64,000 nucleotides of DNA from Blastobasis lacticolella (Eukaryota > Arthropoda > Insecta > Lepidoptera > Blastobasidae): NCBI GenBank assembly GCA_905147135.1, contig LR990050.1, positions 8,678,001 through 8,742,000 of the forward strand. Reading direction: 5' to 3'. The translations under genes and the position numbers were made by a program. Shown piece after piece: positions 33,130 to 46,109 of the stretch. The notes beneath the pieces were generated by a model. That model was not told the DNA's origin, did no database searches, and saw only the letters and a program-made list of their open reading frames with translations. Numbering within the stretch: position 1 is the first letter of the stretch; every line of letters starts with the position of its first letter.

Positions 33130-33965
33130 GATCTAATCTGGTCAGGTTTCCTTATCACACGTGGAAAGGTAACACAGTCACGGAAGACACATGGCTGATG
33201 GCAAATAGGACGAAAAGAAGTAGTGCATCTCATCCCAATCTGCTGACTTGTATCACCACACCCGTCGGGGCTTGCATGGGGTTTGCTCGGTGGGGAATAA
33301 ACAGATACAGATTTCACCAGACAGTGATCGGATGTACCCAGCGGTGCAGAAACCGATACTGAGTGCCTGTCCGGATCAGTTGTCAGCAGAAGGTCTAAGC
33401 AATTGGCGGTATGGAGGTCGACATCAGCGTCATGGCACAGTTTACCAGCTGGGTGAGATCTAGCGACAGAGCTAGTTTACGCGCCTCTCTCCCAGCATGA
33501 TTAGTCGTCTGGTATAAGAAAAGCCACTCTTGGTGGTGGGCATTGAAATCCCCCCGAAATGACTAACAGAATGGTAACGTTCCCTCGCTTCATCGGCCAC
33601 TTCTATGAGATGGTCACATAAGCGAGTCGTCTCCTGATCGCCGCTGTGCGAGCGATAAACGCAGGCATACAGGATTTGCACTTGACCTGTATCCACCAAC
33701 AACCATAAAAAAGAGAAACTAGACCCCTCAAAGCTCCTTAGACGCCGATTTCAGATGTATTCGCGAGCGTTCACTCAGACTCGGGCACGAGGTACAAACC
33801 TGAGTATAACCCTGGGTAGCTGAGGTACGCCGCGTCAGACGGACATCTGATCTGCGTCTCAGTGAGGAACAGCAGCTGCAGTTTATCAGTCTCAAGGTGA
33901 TAGTGGACTGCATCGAGATTTGAGTGCATGCCTCGGCTGTTTAACGTTTCTCTTATTTTTGCGTA
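33130..33965 (-). pseudogene. Non-LTR retrotransposon endonuclease-domain relic
   Basis: Minus-strand frames in order: MHSNLDAVHYHLETDKLQLL, FLTETQIRCPSDAAYLSYPG (the LTET motif of AP-endonucleases), VQILYACVYRSHSGD, a degraded GDFN region (HFGGISMPTT where VLGDFNAHH is expected), and later a degraded SDHC-like part followed by CLFPTEQTPCKPRRVWYK-type sequence. This is the N-terminal endonuclease of a Jockey/CR1-type ORF2. The catalytic GDFN is already broken and several frameshifts occur, so it is inactive. The reverse transcriptase is not seen downstream. Confidence 0.75.
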
Positions 33966-35727
33966 TCATAATAATGAGAGTGTAAAGGTTGTTTTAGGAG
34001 GATGGCAGTTGGATGAGGTGACGCGCCATCTACCAGAAAACATGGTCCCCAATTCTATACGATAAGGTGCCTGACGCGGACACCGCGGATACTTTTTGTT
34101 GGAATAGCGGCAGATATTCTAAATCCAATTCTGGCAATAGTTCTAATCACCAATACCCTTCACAAGCATTACTCGATCAATTTAAATCCTTATTATTTTT
34201 AATTTAAAATTTTTATTATAACACACAAACATTATAAATTTAATTAGATTTATGTTTTTGTGATATTGCATCTTTTTCACATAAAGTTAGCTTTTCATCG
34301 TAAATGCTTCTATGCCAACTATGCATTCAAAGTACATTTTCTTTTGCCTCACAAAAACACAGATAATACGTCAACTAATCTAATAATAAACTATAATAAG
34401 GACCAAACAATGCATTCGTTCGTTCATAAATCATAACAAACTGTAATTTGCTCGCTCTTGTCGAGTTTCGCGAGCAATCAAATTAACCGCTACTGAAATG
34501 ATTTCAGTGATTCCAAATATTTTAATTGACAAACAGAAAATGTGGGCAGAAAATAGCGCTTAAATTGTGCTTGCATTTACGGATGTTAATTCAATGAATA
34601 AACATAATGCCAGAGCATCAAAACCCACTTCCTACTTATAGTTCTGTAGTACTTGGCGTGAATAAACGATGCAATAGCATTTGCACGATTCATTACTTGC
34701 CGTGGCTTCGCCGCGCCAGCGACGTATCGCTGATCAGCCATCGTTGGTTACCAAATTTAAATCAAACAAACCTGTTAAATCTATCCTAAAACACCGATGG
34801 CGTGACTACCCGTAATTATAACTGATTTCATAAAGGAAATTGTTAGTTTTACAGAAACTTTGCTTCTATGTATCATTTCGGGAATTGATCCCTAATGTAG
34901 TTCGAAAATTTTTGATCGTTAACCCTGATTCGTCACAAATTGCAGCCGGTAATGTGTTTCCGAAAGTCGGCGTATGGAAAGTTGAGCAAGTCCATTGGAT
35001 TAAGCGCGCGGATCCGGGCCGCGGCCGGATTTGCATACAAGTTATTTACGCGGAGGTGCGTCGGCTCGTAAATCTCGCGACAAGGGGATTTCTGTTTGTG
35101 AAGTTTCTTTTTTATTTCCACTTTATCTGTGTACGGGAAGGAGTGAATGCTCGAGCGCAACTCGCGAACCCGCTCAACTTCAATAAATCAATTTGTACAC
35201 TTACCCGTACTTATAATGTCGGCATTCGCAGAGTTGGGTACGTGTCGCGACCGCCTTCGAGTGAAAATGTTAAAGTTTGTCACGGAACGTACCTGTGTAA
35301 TCTAATCCGTCCCGGCCTCGGAGAAATCTCCTTTTGTGTTGTGCCGGGAACACTAAGGAGATTCCCTCGTTGTAATATCGAGTTTATGAAGATTATTCCT
35401 TCTGCGAGTTATTTCAGGGTATTCAGAGCAATAACTTAAAACAATTCCGTATTGTAAAAGCCGATTTACTTCTATAATCTCTCGCAGTATGCGGATTTTG
35501 AGCGGCTGAGTTGCTAGATTTACTTTTTGTGAATTACATTCTCTTTTTATATTGTAGGTTTAATGTATTTATAGGGTTTCATCATTTCAAGTGTGCTACG
35601 TTATAAAAACAAGAGATACGTAACGCACAGGAGTTTCATACAACGTTTTTAAACACACTTGCGACAATAATCTTTCTATCGTCCGTCATCAATGGGATCG
35701 TTCAAGAGGTAATTAGAGGACTCTTAA
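33966..35727. other. Non-coding stretch; no gene recognised
   Basis: AT-rich to 34830, then a more balanced region 34840-35440 that happens to be open for 199 codons on the plus strand. That frame has no domain, no codon pattern I trust and no clear start context. Regulatory role possible but unproven. Confidence 0.25.
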
Positions 35728-35824
35728 GAGGCGGGCAACGCATTGGTAGCTGGTGTTGCTGATGTCCATAAGCAGCGGTGACCACTTTCCATCAGGTGGT
35801 TTGTCTGCAGTATAACATATAAAA
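35728..35824 (+). mobile_element. LINE 3'-end fragment
   Basis: GCGGGCAACGCATTGG, TGGTGTTGCTGATGTCCATA, AGCAGCGGTGACCACTTTCC and ATCAGGTGGTTTG, ending in ACATATAAAAA. Same module as 4830-5034. Confidence 0.55.
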
Positions 35825-36139
35825 ATCTTTCACATTTATGGTAAATTGCGACAAGTGTGAAAGAGACAGGTAGATTTGGAGGAAAACGGGAATGAGCGCG
35901 ATAAAACAAAAAATTATCACCATAATCCAGTGCTGAACATAGGCTTCTCTCCATGCCTTCCACGTCGAACAATTTGAATTAAAGCATAATGTAGCACACT
36001 CGAATCATACGTCTTATCGCTCACTTGCGTTCTATGCTTCGTTGGCATCGAATTTATTAAATTATTTTTTTAAGTTTAAAATATCCTAATAAATAGACAC
36101 AGCGTTATTCAGCCAAATATTTAAATAATTATTACAAGC

Positions 36140-36330
36140 CGGCCCGGCGCGGCTCCGTTCGCTTAGTGTTGTACCCATAGGTCACAACGCGAACGCAAGG
36201 GACCCTAACCTACCCCTAGAGTAGGGTAGGAGTAACCCCCTACACTACCCGACTCTAATCCCTTCCGACCTTACCCTACGCTACCCTGGACTACCCTACC
36301 CTTTCCCCTAAACCGACCTTTCATCACCAA
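36140..36330 (+). repeat. CCCTAC-rich simple-sequence repeat
   Basis: A run of imperfect ACCCT/CTACCC words between 36198 and 36312, preceded by a GC-rich segment with CCCGGCGCGGCTCCG and followed by GCACCCGTTCCGAAGTTATG. The flanking words resemble a dispersed lepidopteran repeat carrying such a tract, so the tract is probably internal to it. Confidence 0.5.
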
Positions 36331-37684
36331 AGAATTAGTCAAATAGGTGCACCCGTTCCGAAGTTATGAACGAACATACATTACATTCGGTAAATTGTTT
36401 TTTACCTAAAATAATAGATCAATGGTATAGAGTATTAAATTTAAATAATCTACTAACACGAATTATCGTATGTAATTGACAGCGTCCATTTATTCACAAA
36501 AGATACCGTATTAAAAATCTTTCTAGAAAATACCGTGATTAATCCGTTATAGTTATTCCATTTCAAGTCTAAGAAAAGTAACTACTTTACCGCACGAGTG
36601 CGGTAATGCCAACAAAAAGCGCCCATTTTTAATAGTCTACAATGTCAGCTAAAAATTGGATTAACAATTATTCCTTTACGGAGTGGTGTGTTGAAAATAA
36701 TATAGTTATGTAATTTCAGTCTCTATGAAATTACGTGTTAAGTTGTAAGAGAAAAAATGAAATTAATAAAACTATCTTATTAATTTATTCTTGTTATTGC
36801 CTATAATATGATTTTATAAAAGGTATAATATATTATATGAATATATCCAAGATTTTATAGCATTTATTGAAAATAAATATTGCTATCGATGCAACGTAAC
36901 TATGGGTAGGTACTATAAATGAAAAATGTTCCTGAAATGAAACATATAAAACACAGACTCTACATCATTCATATACCTACTCTAGCCGTCCCCGTACCGT
37001 ACCGTAGTATAACCTTTAATATTATACTGAAAATAAGGAGTGACGAGAGCGCATATACACGACAACCTATTTTTAATAAGTAGCTGTGTCCGTTTAAGAA
37101 TCAATAGGTTGCTGCCGAAACAAAATTGGCCACTGCCAAAAGCCTAAAACGTATTGTCCGACCCAACGTTAGCTCTGTCCATTTTGCATCACAAAGTTAG
37201 ATGTGTTTGTCGTTCTAACTGTGTCGTTTCAAACGCGATAACGCCAACTTTCCAGTCCTGCAAATGTGAATACCTTGTTGCGAAAATGTGACTAACGGAA
37301 ACTGCACAAGTAACTCCTCGGTCCTTCCGCGGCCCGCGCCCGCTTGCCGCGGTACCTGTGCTCTCGGACACCGGCCATACAAATTTGTTCATTATGCACA
37401 CACTCCAACTGCACAAAATGTATTCAAATTGTAAGAAGTGCAATTCTGTTTGTCCGATGCCGCAGTTGGGAATGGAAAAGTCGTTTGCCGGCAACACGTG
37501 TAGCGGGGGAGTCCGCCTCAGATTTATGAGTGACATTAATTTTAATTCTTTTTTAATGTCCTCGTAATTTTAGGGAAAGTTAAATGAAAAGAAATTATCC
37601 TGAAGAGTGTAATTAATATACGGGATGCAATAAAGAGTAGGGGTTCCAGTCTTCGGATGCCAAAATATATACAACAACTACAGC
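36331..37684. other. Non-coding stretch; no gene recognised
   Basis: AT-rich, with one GC-richer block at 37320-37510 that gives short open frames on both strands. No recognised gene or repeat. Confidence 0.25.
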
Positions 37685-37895
37685 CAGCTTTTATGCCCGC
37701 GGCGTCGTCCGCGTAAAATTCAGGTACTAAGTTCCAGTTTCCGTGGACCCCACGTTATATTTCGAGGCAAACTAAAGCCTATGTTACTCGCTGATAATCT
37801 AGCTGTCTATAGGTGAAAGAATTTTTAAAATCGATTAAGCAGGTTTTGAGTTTATCCAATACAAGAAACATACAATAAAATCTTCTCTTTTTATA
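37685..37895 (+). repeat. RTE-like LINE 3' tail fragment, diverged
   Basis: Begins GCCCGCGGCGTCGTCCGCGT, then TAGCTGTCTATAGGTGAAAG, AAAATCGATTAAGCAGGTTT and ACATACAATAAAATCTTC...TATAATACTATG. The order fits the common moth repeat 'CCCGCGGCTTCGCCCGCG...AAAATCGGTTCAG...TATAATATTAGT'. No coding part. Confidence 0.45.
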
Positions 37896-40800
37896 ATACT
37901 ATGTTGTTTATAGACTTGTTAATATTATTATTATATTATAGTATAGATAGATAACTTAATATAACTATCTCAACCTTTACTCATATTTTAAGTATGTGAA
38001 TTTCATACGGAGATACATTTTGATCAAACATGCCATTCATCGTACGAACCAGGGTATTTGGTAAATGGCCTCATCAATTAATCGCAGGTAATAATGTTTC
38101 GCGTAATTTTGCAACAGCAATGTATAAACCTAAAATATCGTTTGTTTGTTGTACACAAGAGACGGGATAAATCAATGGATTATTTGATAATATTGTGTGT
38201 TGAATTTATGACATATTAAAAAAAAGCCTTTTAGTTTTTTTAACACACCTTGCTTGTATAGCAGCTATTTGCCCAAATTTTTGGCTCATAATTTTTTATG
38301 TTAAACGTTAATTATATACTGCACACGGCTTGGGCCTACCACTAAGGCCAATGCATGTGAATTTTATATAAATCCGATATTAACCGGAGTCTAGTTTAAC
38401 AGTTTAGGGCTCAGTTACAATATTTATATTTTTTATTAACCGTAGTTAAAATATGCGAATGCCACTTGAAGTCTTAGGACTGATCATTCAAACCAATAAT
38501 ACTATAATAAAGTAATTACGAGTTTGCGAAAATATTCATACATTATATTTTTCGTGTTTGAATTAAAACGTATAATAGAAATGGAAATTGGAGTTATTAA
38601 AGTAAAACTAAAAATTGCAAGCGAAGAATTTGCTGGTCGTAAATTGCAAACCGGAAAGAGCGTAACAACATGTCACAGCCCAACAGAGTGGTGAATTTAA
38701 AATGTTCTAAGAAATGAAGTTATCACACTTCCATTTCTTTTACTGCCTGCGAACTTTCCACACTTAATTTATATGAAAATTTCTTTTGCTATAAGTTAAA
38801 AGGACACATATTTCATTCTACAATGCGAAATGATTTATACTTTTAAGTTTTACGTTTAGATCCATGTACCTACTCGTATATTGATCAGGCTTCAGATGTC
38901 TTACTTTGCACAGTAATAATATTTTATCAGAAATGATACATGATTCGGTAATATTGATCATTATCACCATCCGAGCGGGCAATCCCGACTTCTAATAGGC
39001 TTCGCTTTCCCACAATTTTTCTTCCACGATGTTATTAATAATATTGCTTAAATTAAACTCTTTTCGTTAGTTTATCCAATACTAAACTAGCGACTTAGCT
39101 AGATAATAAAACTAGCAAAACTGCAAAGTTAGCCACGAGTATGGCCGGCACAGATGGCCGCAATCACGGCCTCCTCAAAGACTCAAACGCAACTGACACT
39201 ATTTGTCACTTAACTTTAAGAAAAAGTTGAGAGACCAAATTAAGAGAAACAAAAGTGAATAGGGAGGGAGAAAGTGAACTTCCACTTGAAAATAATGAAG
39301 ATTACAAATTCACGGCCATTGAGTTCCGCGCTCGGGCGAACCTTTGACTTCAACTTGCTTGTTAGACTAAATTGAGAGAAATAATAGCGCTCATTTGTTT
39401 GGTTTAAAGGTTTAAAATCGACCCCTCGGATATATTTCTCTGCGATAAAAATGGCACCGCAATTAATAAACGCAATTATTGCTGTTAAATGCAATAATTG
39501 CGTTAAATGATCGTACTGTAAACTGTTTTGGATACACGGGATGTTTATGTAAAAATAAAGCGAAAATACTCACTTCCTGCCCTTGTGGTCGGTGTAAACG
39601 ATATGGTTTCTTGCAGCCGGCGTTTGTCTATTTCTTCCTAAAGATTGAGTTTCCATTTTCACTCACTACAACTTCGTCTTCGTCTTGTCTAGTAGCGTAG
39701 CAAATCAGAACTGCCGACACATCTTCCGATACATCTCTTATCAATTTAATAGTCCTTGACACTCAGTCCGAACATGTTAACAACAACATGCTAAGCCCTC
39801 TGTAGTTACAAGTTACGCGTGCCACATCCCAAGTCGTGTAGTGCACTCGGCTCGCGCATCCATGGACGAACTACGCTTAGACTTAGGGCGAGTTGCAGTC
39901 GCACTCCATAAGTTAGTAACTGTCGGCTCGTGACCGCTCTGGTGGAATTATTCCGGCGGCGGCGCGGGCGCGCCTAACAACTTGCGATGGTCGGCTTGTT
40001 AGGACAGTTCCCGCCGACATTGTGTACAGTTACCACTTCTTAGCGGGGTAACTTTTGCCCCTCCGTCGCTGATTTCGTTTGCCACTGTCCGGTTAGTTAG
40101 CACACCGGCTCAGCGTAATGCTCTTTTTGTTCCGCTTAAAACAGTGTGCTTAACTGCTGAGCTCTTTTATTTAATTTTATGGGCCGGCATTTGCTTTTAT
40201 ATTCGCCGCGCTCCTTTCTGCAATAAAATTGTATACGCTCTTAAGGGTAATAAGGGATTTGTACAAAGCCCAATTACTGGCTTGAAAGGTAGCTCGTAAT
40301 TATGTTTTCAATCGAGACTACTGTAGGTGTCAAGAAGACAGTCATTGTGCCCTAGCTGTCCGCACTATTGAACCGAATGCCAATACATAAAAGGATAGAA
40401 ACGAACGGGAAAAAGGGCTGTGTACCTTCGAGTATATAATCCCTTTTATATAAGAACATATTTACCTTCAGCAGGAGGCGGAGCTTAGGATTGAGGCGGG
40501 CTTATTTGGAATCGACAAGGAGGTGGAGTGAAGGCCGCTGTTTATCAAAACGGGCTCGCTGCTTTCGAGCTCTATCGCAGCCTTTTCGCAACTAAAGAGA
40601 ATGGCTTAACGTAATAATTTTAGCAAACAGCTACCCCGTGAGCAGATGATTAAACAAATCGTTGCTGTGAACCCGAATATTTTCGAAAGTCAAATATTTA
40701 GCAAACGCCAAAACGTTTCCTCGTTTAATAAATTATATTTCGCAAGACAGTGTACAAATGGGCTTTAATTAACTGGGGAATGTCGGCGAGACGGCAAGTA

Positions 40801-41339
40801 TGCCGGCCGGGCCGCGCGGCCGCTCGCTAACTACGATTTACATCCACTCTTATTTATAAAATACACTCGGGATACAATTTAATTTATTACCAAATAAATG
40901 TTACCTGAATAAGCTTTCGCCGTTTGAGTTAGGGAGGTTAGGGTTGCGGGATTTTAAATATAAAAACAATCACTGGTGAAATAATTGTACGTAGAAACAA
41001 AAAACAGGGGAATGTAAATTATTTTGTAGTAAAATATAATCACAACAAAATATAATTATTAAGAAATATTTTTTGAAGTAAAATCTAGTTATTCGTAAAC
41101 AGACCCAATTATACTCCCGTAATTAACTTTTCAACCGCAAAAAAAAATGTAGCCACTATTAATTTTTGTTACTTAATAACGCTTCCCTTCTTGATTAATG
41201 TTTTTCGTAGGTACCTTATTAATTTACTTGGTCATTTTTCCAGTTCTTGTTAAAGTGCGTAGTACGTTCAAAAGTCTAGTAAAACTCTTAAATTTTCTCA
41301 TTACACATTTATACTTAGAAATCGACTTAGATAGGTTCG
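37896..41339. other. Long non-coding stretch; no gene recognised
   Basis: Mostly AT-rich. A small retro-repeat piece may lie at 38945-39020. The block 39800-40130 is GC-richer and 40795-40830 is CpG-rich. No exon with credible splice sites was recognised. Confidence 0.25.
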
Positions 41340-41600
41340 CTAGTTACACGTAATAAGTTGCTACGCGGCGCCGGCGTAGCGGCGTAGGAGTCCCGTGATG
41401 TCCGTGTCAGGGCTCGCGGCCGACTGAGCGTCGAGCTCGCTCCTGCACTATTATTCTGTACAAAACAACACCTCACACAAAACGCTACCTTACTCCTCTT
41501 CGCTAAGGTAACGTTTCACTTGCAGCCTCGCACCGAACCCGAACCGTCGGCGGCGTAGCAAGCGCTACGAATACGCTACGAAAATTTAATTCTTCCGACG
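41340..41600. repeat. GCTACG/CGTAGC-rich repeat, copy 1
   Basis: Dense in CGTAGCGGCGTAG, GCGTAGCAAGCGCTACG and ATACGCTACG words. The same word GCGTAGCGGCGTAGCACC occurs at 62375-62392. Shorter related sequence is at 14139-14160. Probably a dispersed repeat specific to this lineage. Confidence 0.45.
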
Positions 41601-44550
41601 CGAACATAATGACGTCTTTAGAACCGAGGATGACGCGGAGATCAAAATTTTCGCGAGATGACGAATTTGTGCACTCGTAGGCTCTATGCGTAAGATCGGA
41701 AGGTTCATTTTCGTGGAGGTGGCGTACACGGAGGCGGTCGTAAGGCTCGAGGGGTGGCGCGAAAACGCGCGCATGCGTCTATTCGTCGGATAATTTTACA
41801 AACTCACAACTTGTACGAGGACCGAACTGATTAGCGGACGCGATTTATTTGAAATAAACTGTTTGTTCAGTTTCCTCATTGCTGGCTCAGTCTATCTATA
41901 ATATTAATTAAACCAAAAGTTATTCTACCTACTAATACTAAAAAAAAAATTTATACAAAAAATACAATTTACATTACAATTCTTGTATAACTCATATAGA
42001 AATTTTATTTATTTATTCAATTATTTCTTAATATTATTATATCGATTACCCTTTCCATGTCGAAAATACGATATCCTGGACTACGTAGACAACGTTACTG
42101 CGTAGTTCATATATTCAACCACTTCAATCCTTTCACCGCGATCAGTTTAATGATCACTTTGTGGCAATATTGTCCGAATCAATTTTAAATATTCCTGGTA
42201 CATTTCGAAATTTTCATAATAAATAATAATATTTTGGATTAAACAATAAGTGATATTCCAAGGTATTATTTGTGACGAGAATTATTTAAACTTACCATTT
42301 CTATCATTTTTGCTATGTATGTCAATGTATGTCCTAAGCGTACACTTTTAACGATCAGGGTCAGTTGTACTATGCACAGTGCGATCGTATATTTAAAAAT
42401 AAGTTTGGATTGCGAGCCACGTACGTGCTCATCAAATAAAGAATATTTAACTTTAGTAAGGGAAGCTGTCGTCAGCAACAAAACACACAACAATACCCCA
42501 ACAACAATAGAAAGAACCCTTCAACATCATATATCATCATCATCATCATCATTCATGATTTCATCGTATTTCGTTTGTTTTATTACAACTAACTAAATAT
42601 GATTACGACTTAAGGGCCACTGGGGTAAGGCGGAAGAGGATCCCTCCAAGGAGCCTGCGAGCGTCCAAAGAGGCTTGAAAACTAGCCTGCCCAAATTAGA
42701 ATGCCTTAGGACCACGAACGGCAAAGGGAGCCCATGACCTAAATCTAAACCTAGTTTCCTTACAATTGTGAACCAGCAATCAGAAAGTACGGTAACCTAC
42801 ACAACTTTTCAAATAGAACATTATTGCTACGAAGCTAACCAAAACAATCTCATTAGATTTTCAGAGTGGAAGTTCCGGGAACTTTTAATATATTCAGCTA
42901 ATAGTAAGTGGGCTGCGGCGGGCCGCGGCGGCGAGCTTTGTTACCTCCGCGACTCGCCATTTCTTGTGTCACTGCATTGAATATATCGGGTGCTTTCCTT
43001 TGTGCGCGGAATATTGCTCGTCTTTTGTCGGAATGAACGTTGCCCTCCCCGCGAGTTGTTTCAGCGAAGAATTCCCGATTGCAAAGTAATATTTCCCCTT
43101 AAGAATTTCGATGTGTTTCTTTTATGTTCCAAGATGACTTTACTTCGGATTATATTGTGTCGCGAAACGTTGTTCGCAGTTCGTTTCGCGATGTTATATC
43201 AAATCTGTTCTTGATATTATATCTCTGTCACGGTCCCTTTTACCGATGTTTAAGATAGCGAATGGAATTATCTGTGATTGTGTGCTTAAATTTTATTTCT
43301 TTTGAAATCTTACATTTTTTTACATGCTAAAATTATGTAACCGAGATGTAAGCTCAACTTAAAAAGTTTTACAACGTCATGGGCGTTGGCACCCCTTTCA
43401 CGTAAAAAGAAATATTTTATTTCTTAATGGCATAGTCACTATAGTTAGATAGTGCATGCGCCCCCTGAAATAATCACCGTACCCGCCCCCTAAAAATACG
43501 TTTGAAAATTTGGTGCAAGCCGCCATAGAGAAACATAATAATCTTTTGAATCTCTATAGTAATACAGCTAGGTGCGATCGAACTAATATGGCACCATGGA
43601 TCACACGCAGCTGGCCCGGCTTAGCGCCACGTTTCCTTAGAAACTTTATCTCGTGCACTGTTTTAAAAGTTCCATTCATGTATCGGTGTGGCGTTGGGAA
43701 TCCTTTGTCGCCGTAAATTGCATTGGCTTTGCCGTTTCAAGTCCAATAGTCTTCTGACCACCAATTAGGTCGGGATTAGCCTTGCGCGGCCGCCGTAATG
43801 TACTCTTGAGATTGCTTGTTAATTATTTCTCGGTTGTTGCGTTTACGCTTCTGACAGGATAGGAGCTGAAATGTTTTCTAGGTATTCTGGATTATTACTA
43901 ATGTATTAACTCATGTGGTATGCAGGTAATAAAGAGTGTCTTGATTGGCAAAAGGTTTTAGGTTCGCTTGATAATAATGATCCCTCTATGATATGAGTAA
44001 CAGAATCAAATGCGTGGGATGCATGGACTTTTTTGAAAACCAGCGCTGTGACAGGCATGAGCCCTCACAACATTATGCTGAGATTGGTCCATTTCGGTTT
44101 CCGTTACATTACTGGCTGTTCTTACGTAACTTTTATTAATTATAATTTACTGTACCTACCTTAGGTTAAGGCTGTAATGTGGAACCGAATAAAGAGCTGT
44201 CTCTGTCGATGTCTATATCAAAATATTTGTTAACAATATTATAATAACCCTCTAAATAAATGGCAAAAACTAAACTACAGAGCTCATATCCAAATGCGTT
44301 CCAATCCCAGGCCGTGCCCAATACCGTAATGGGGGAGGTTTAGCCCACGAACGAACTCTATCAGCGTAACTTGTCCTTAGGTGGGTAATTATGAATGCGG
44401 CGCGGGCGGGCCGCGGCAACGCAGCGCGGGTCGTATGCCGCGCGCGTTTCACACGTTACGTTACAAACCGCCGCCGGGCGGGGGCATAGGGGCGATGCGT
44501 GTGCGCAACGACTGTAAAAGTTCAACGTGGGTGATGCCCGTGGTATGTTG
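41601..44550. other. Non-coding stretch; no gene recognised
   Basis: Contains an (ATC)n microsatellite at 42531-42552 and CpG-rich patches at 42905-42960 and 44390-44490. The segment 42600-42760 is more balanced in base content but has no recognised frame. Confidence 0.25.
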
Positions 44551-44620
44551 GTTGGTATAGCAAACGTCCATAGGCTGCGGTAACTGCTTACCATCAGACA
44601 GGCCGTGAGGTTGTTGTTTA
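44551..44620 (+). mobile_element. LINE 3'-end fragment
   Basis: GCAAACGTCCATAGGCTGCG, GTAACTGCTTACCATCAGAC and AGGCCGTGAGGTTG, followed by a T-rich stretch. Same family as the 3' UTR at 20195-20285. Confidence 0.6.
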
Positions 44621-44697
44621 TTTTTTTTTCATTTGATGGAGTTTCGTATAACGAATATGTTTTGGATATGAATATATATAAGACAGTAAGGTAACTA

Positions 44698-45015
44698 ATG
44701 GAGAGAGCTGTGCTACGGATATCCCTAAGGGATCGTATCAGGAACACCGAAATACGTAGACGGACCGGTGTTACAGATGTGGGGAATAGGGTTGCCAGAT
44801 TGAAGTGGCAGTGGGCTGGTGATCTTATGAGGTGCTCTATTCATCTTAGGAATACAAGGAACCCTGGTAGACCAAAGGCAAGATTGTCCGACGACATCAC
44901 CAAGGTGGCCGGGAAAATGTGGATGAGGGAGACTTCCTGTCGATCGGGATGGAGGAGACTTGGGAGACATATGTCCAGAGCTGGACGGCGAAATGTTGAA
45001 GAAGAAGGTAACTAA
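44698..45015 (+). pseudogene. Non-LTR retrotransposon RT C-terminus relic
   Basis: A continuous 105-codon frame: MERAVLRISLRDRIRNTEIR, RRTGVTDVGNRVARLKWQWA, GRPKARLSDDI and KVAGKMWMRE. This is the well-known tail of insect endonuclease-reverse transcriptases (MERAMLGVSLRDxIRNxEIRxRT...KWQWAGH...GRPPxRWxDD...AGxxWM). The histidine after KWQWAG is D here, and the RRTDGRW...VLEWRPRTG segment is mostly deleted. Only the C-terminus survives, so it is a 5'-truncated or eroded copy. It ends with a GAAGAAGAAGG tail. Confidence 0.85.
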
Positions 45016-45074
45016 TGGAGTATCAAGCTTATGAACCATATAATTAAGCTATTCACACGTATATTCAGACCAGA

Positions 45075-45490
45075 GACTTCGCCAGTAATTCTCAATGTTG
45101 AAATGCACTCTCCACATGGCACAGGTAACGACATTAAAGTATATTTCAGTAGTCACATGGGAACCCAAATTTCCTGTCAAACTCAAGGGGCTTCTATTCA
45201 AGAGTATAATTTGGCTTGCAATGCTCTATAAAGATCTGGAAGGCACTGACGAAGAACGACTGCGAAGTCCACGCTGACTAAAGTAAAATAACTAGTGCAT
45301 TCGATGCACCCTTGGCGTGAGACATTGAGCATTGGTTTCGATTGATAGGGGGGATTGAATTAATCTATCGGGAGGCCCAAGAAGTGATGGGTTGACATCG
45401 CTGATTCAAATGCGAAAGCTGACGGCCTATTGAAGACCGAGCTAAGTAGAGGAAAAATAATAGGAAGGCTGACTCTGACTTTTCAGCAGT
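45075..45490 (+). pseudogene. Second RTE-like ORF2 C-terminus relic
   Basis: In shifted frames: KFPVKLKGLLFKSIIWLAML, then KIWKALTKNDCEV, then GRPKKWWVDIADSNAKADGL after a gap. These match the LKxKxYKTxxRPAxLYGxExW and GRPKxRWxDxI segments of RTE-like elements. Frames are broken by stops and shifts. It lies just downstream of another relic (44698-45015) of a different family. Confidence 0.6.
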
Positions 45491-46109
45491 CGGGTACACA
45501 AAGAGAATCCATATAAAAGCCTTAGATTTTTATCATCCAACTACCCATCACCCCCTCAAGAGGTCTCGCGCTCACCATCCCCGCGGGCCGTGTGTCCGCG
45601 CCCCGTGCTCGGCCAACTGCTAATTAACGCTGGATTACCGAACCGACCGTCCGGCTACTTACTGTTTACAGCTGCTTCCGAAGACAAAGCAAATAATGCG
45701 CCCGCCAATGCCTTTCATTAACTCCCGCACAGTTTTGTCCATTTGCACAATCTGGGCACCGCAACTTATACCTTTTGCTTCAATAGTTGTTATCAGTTAC
45801 GGCTTTAAGCATGTCAGGTATAGTAGTCGTCTTTCGTAATATGAAGGTGGTGTATCTGTAGGTAGACTAAAAACTGTTTCAAATTACGTATAAATTTATT
45901 AATATACCCAAATTTGAGCAAGAAGAAATCGATATATATCGATAATAAGTACCTACATATAAAGATCATAAAACATTTTACGACGTACTATTTCTTAAAG
46001 TTTTTTGGTTATTATATACTTTCCAAGCTTGTATGACAAATTTGGCTTGCTGTAAAAATGGCAAAATATTTTATTTCTTTATAAAATGTATGTCGGTAAT
46101 ACCACACAT
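45491..46109. other. Non-coding stretch; no gene recognised
   Basis: A balanced-composition patch at 45540-45740, then AT-rich sequence. Nothing recognisable. Confidence 0.25.

Noticed and set aside
34840..35439. 199-codon frame on the plus strand
   Set aside because: No recognisable domain, no credible start context and composition like nearby non-coding DNA. Long but unsupported.
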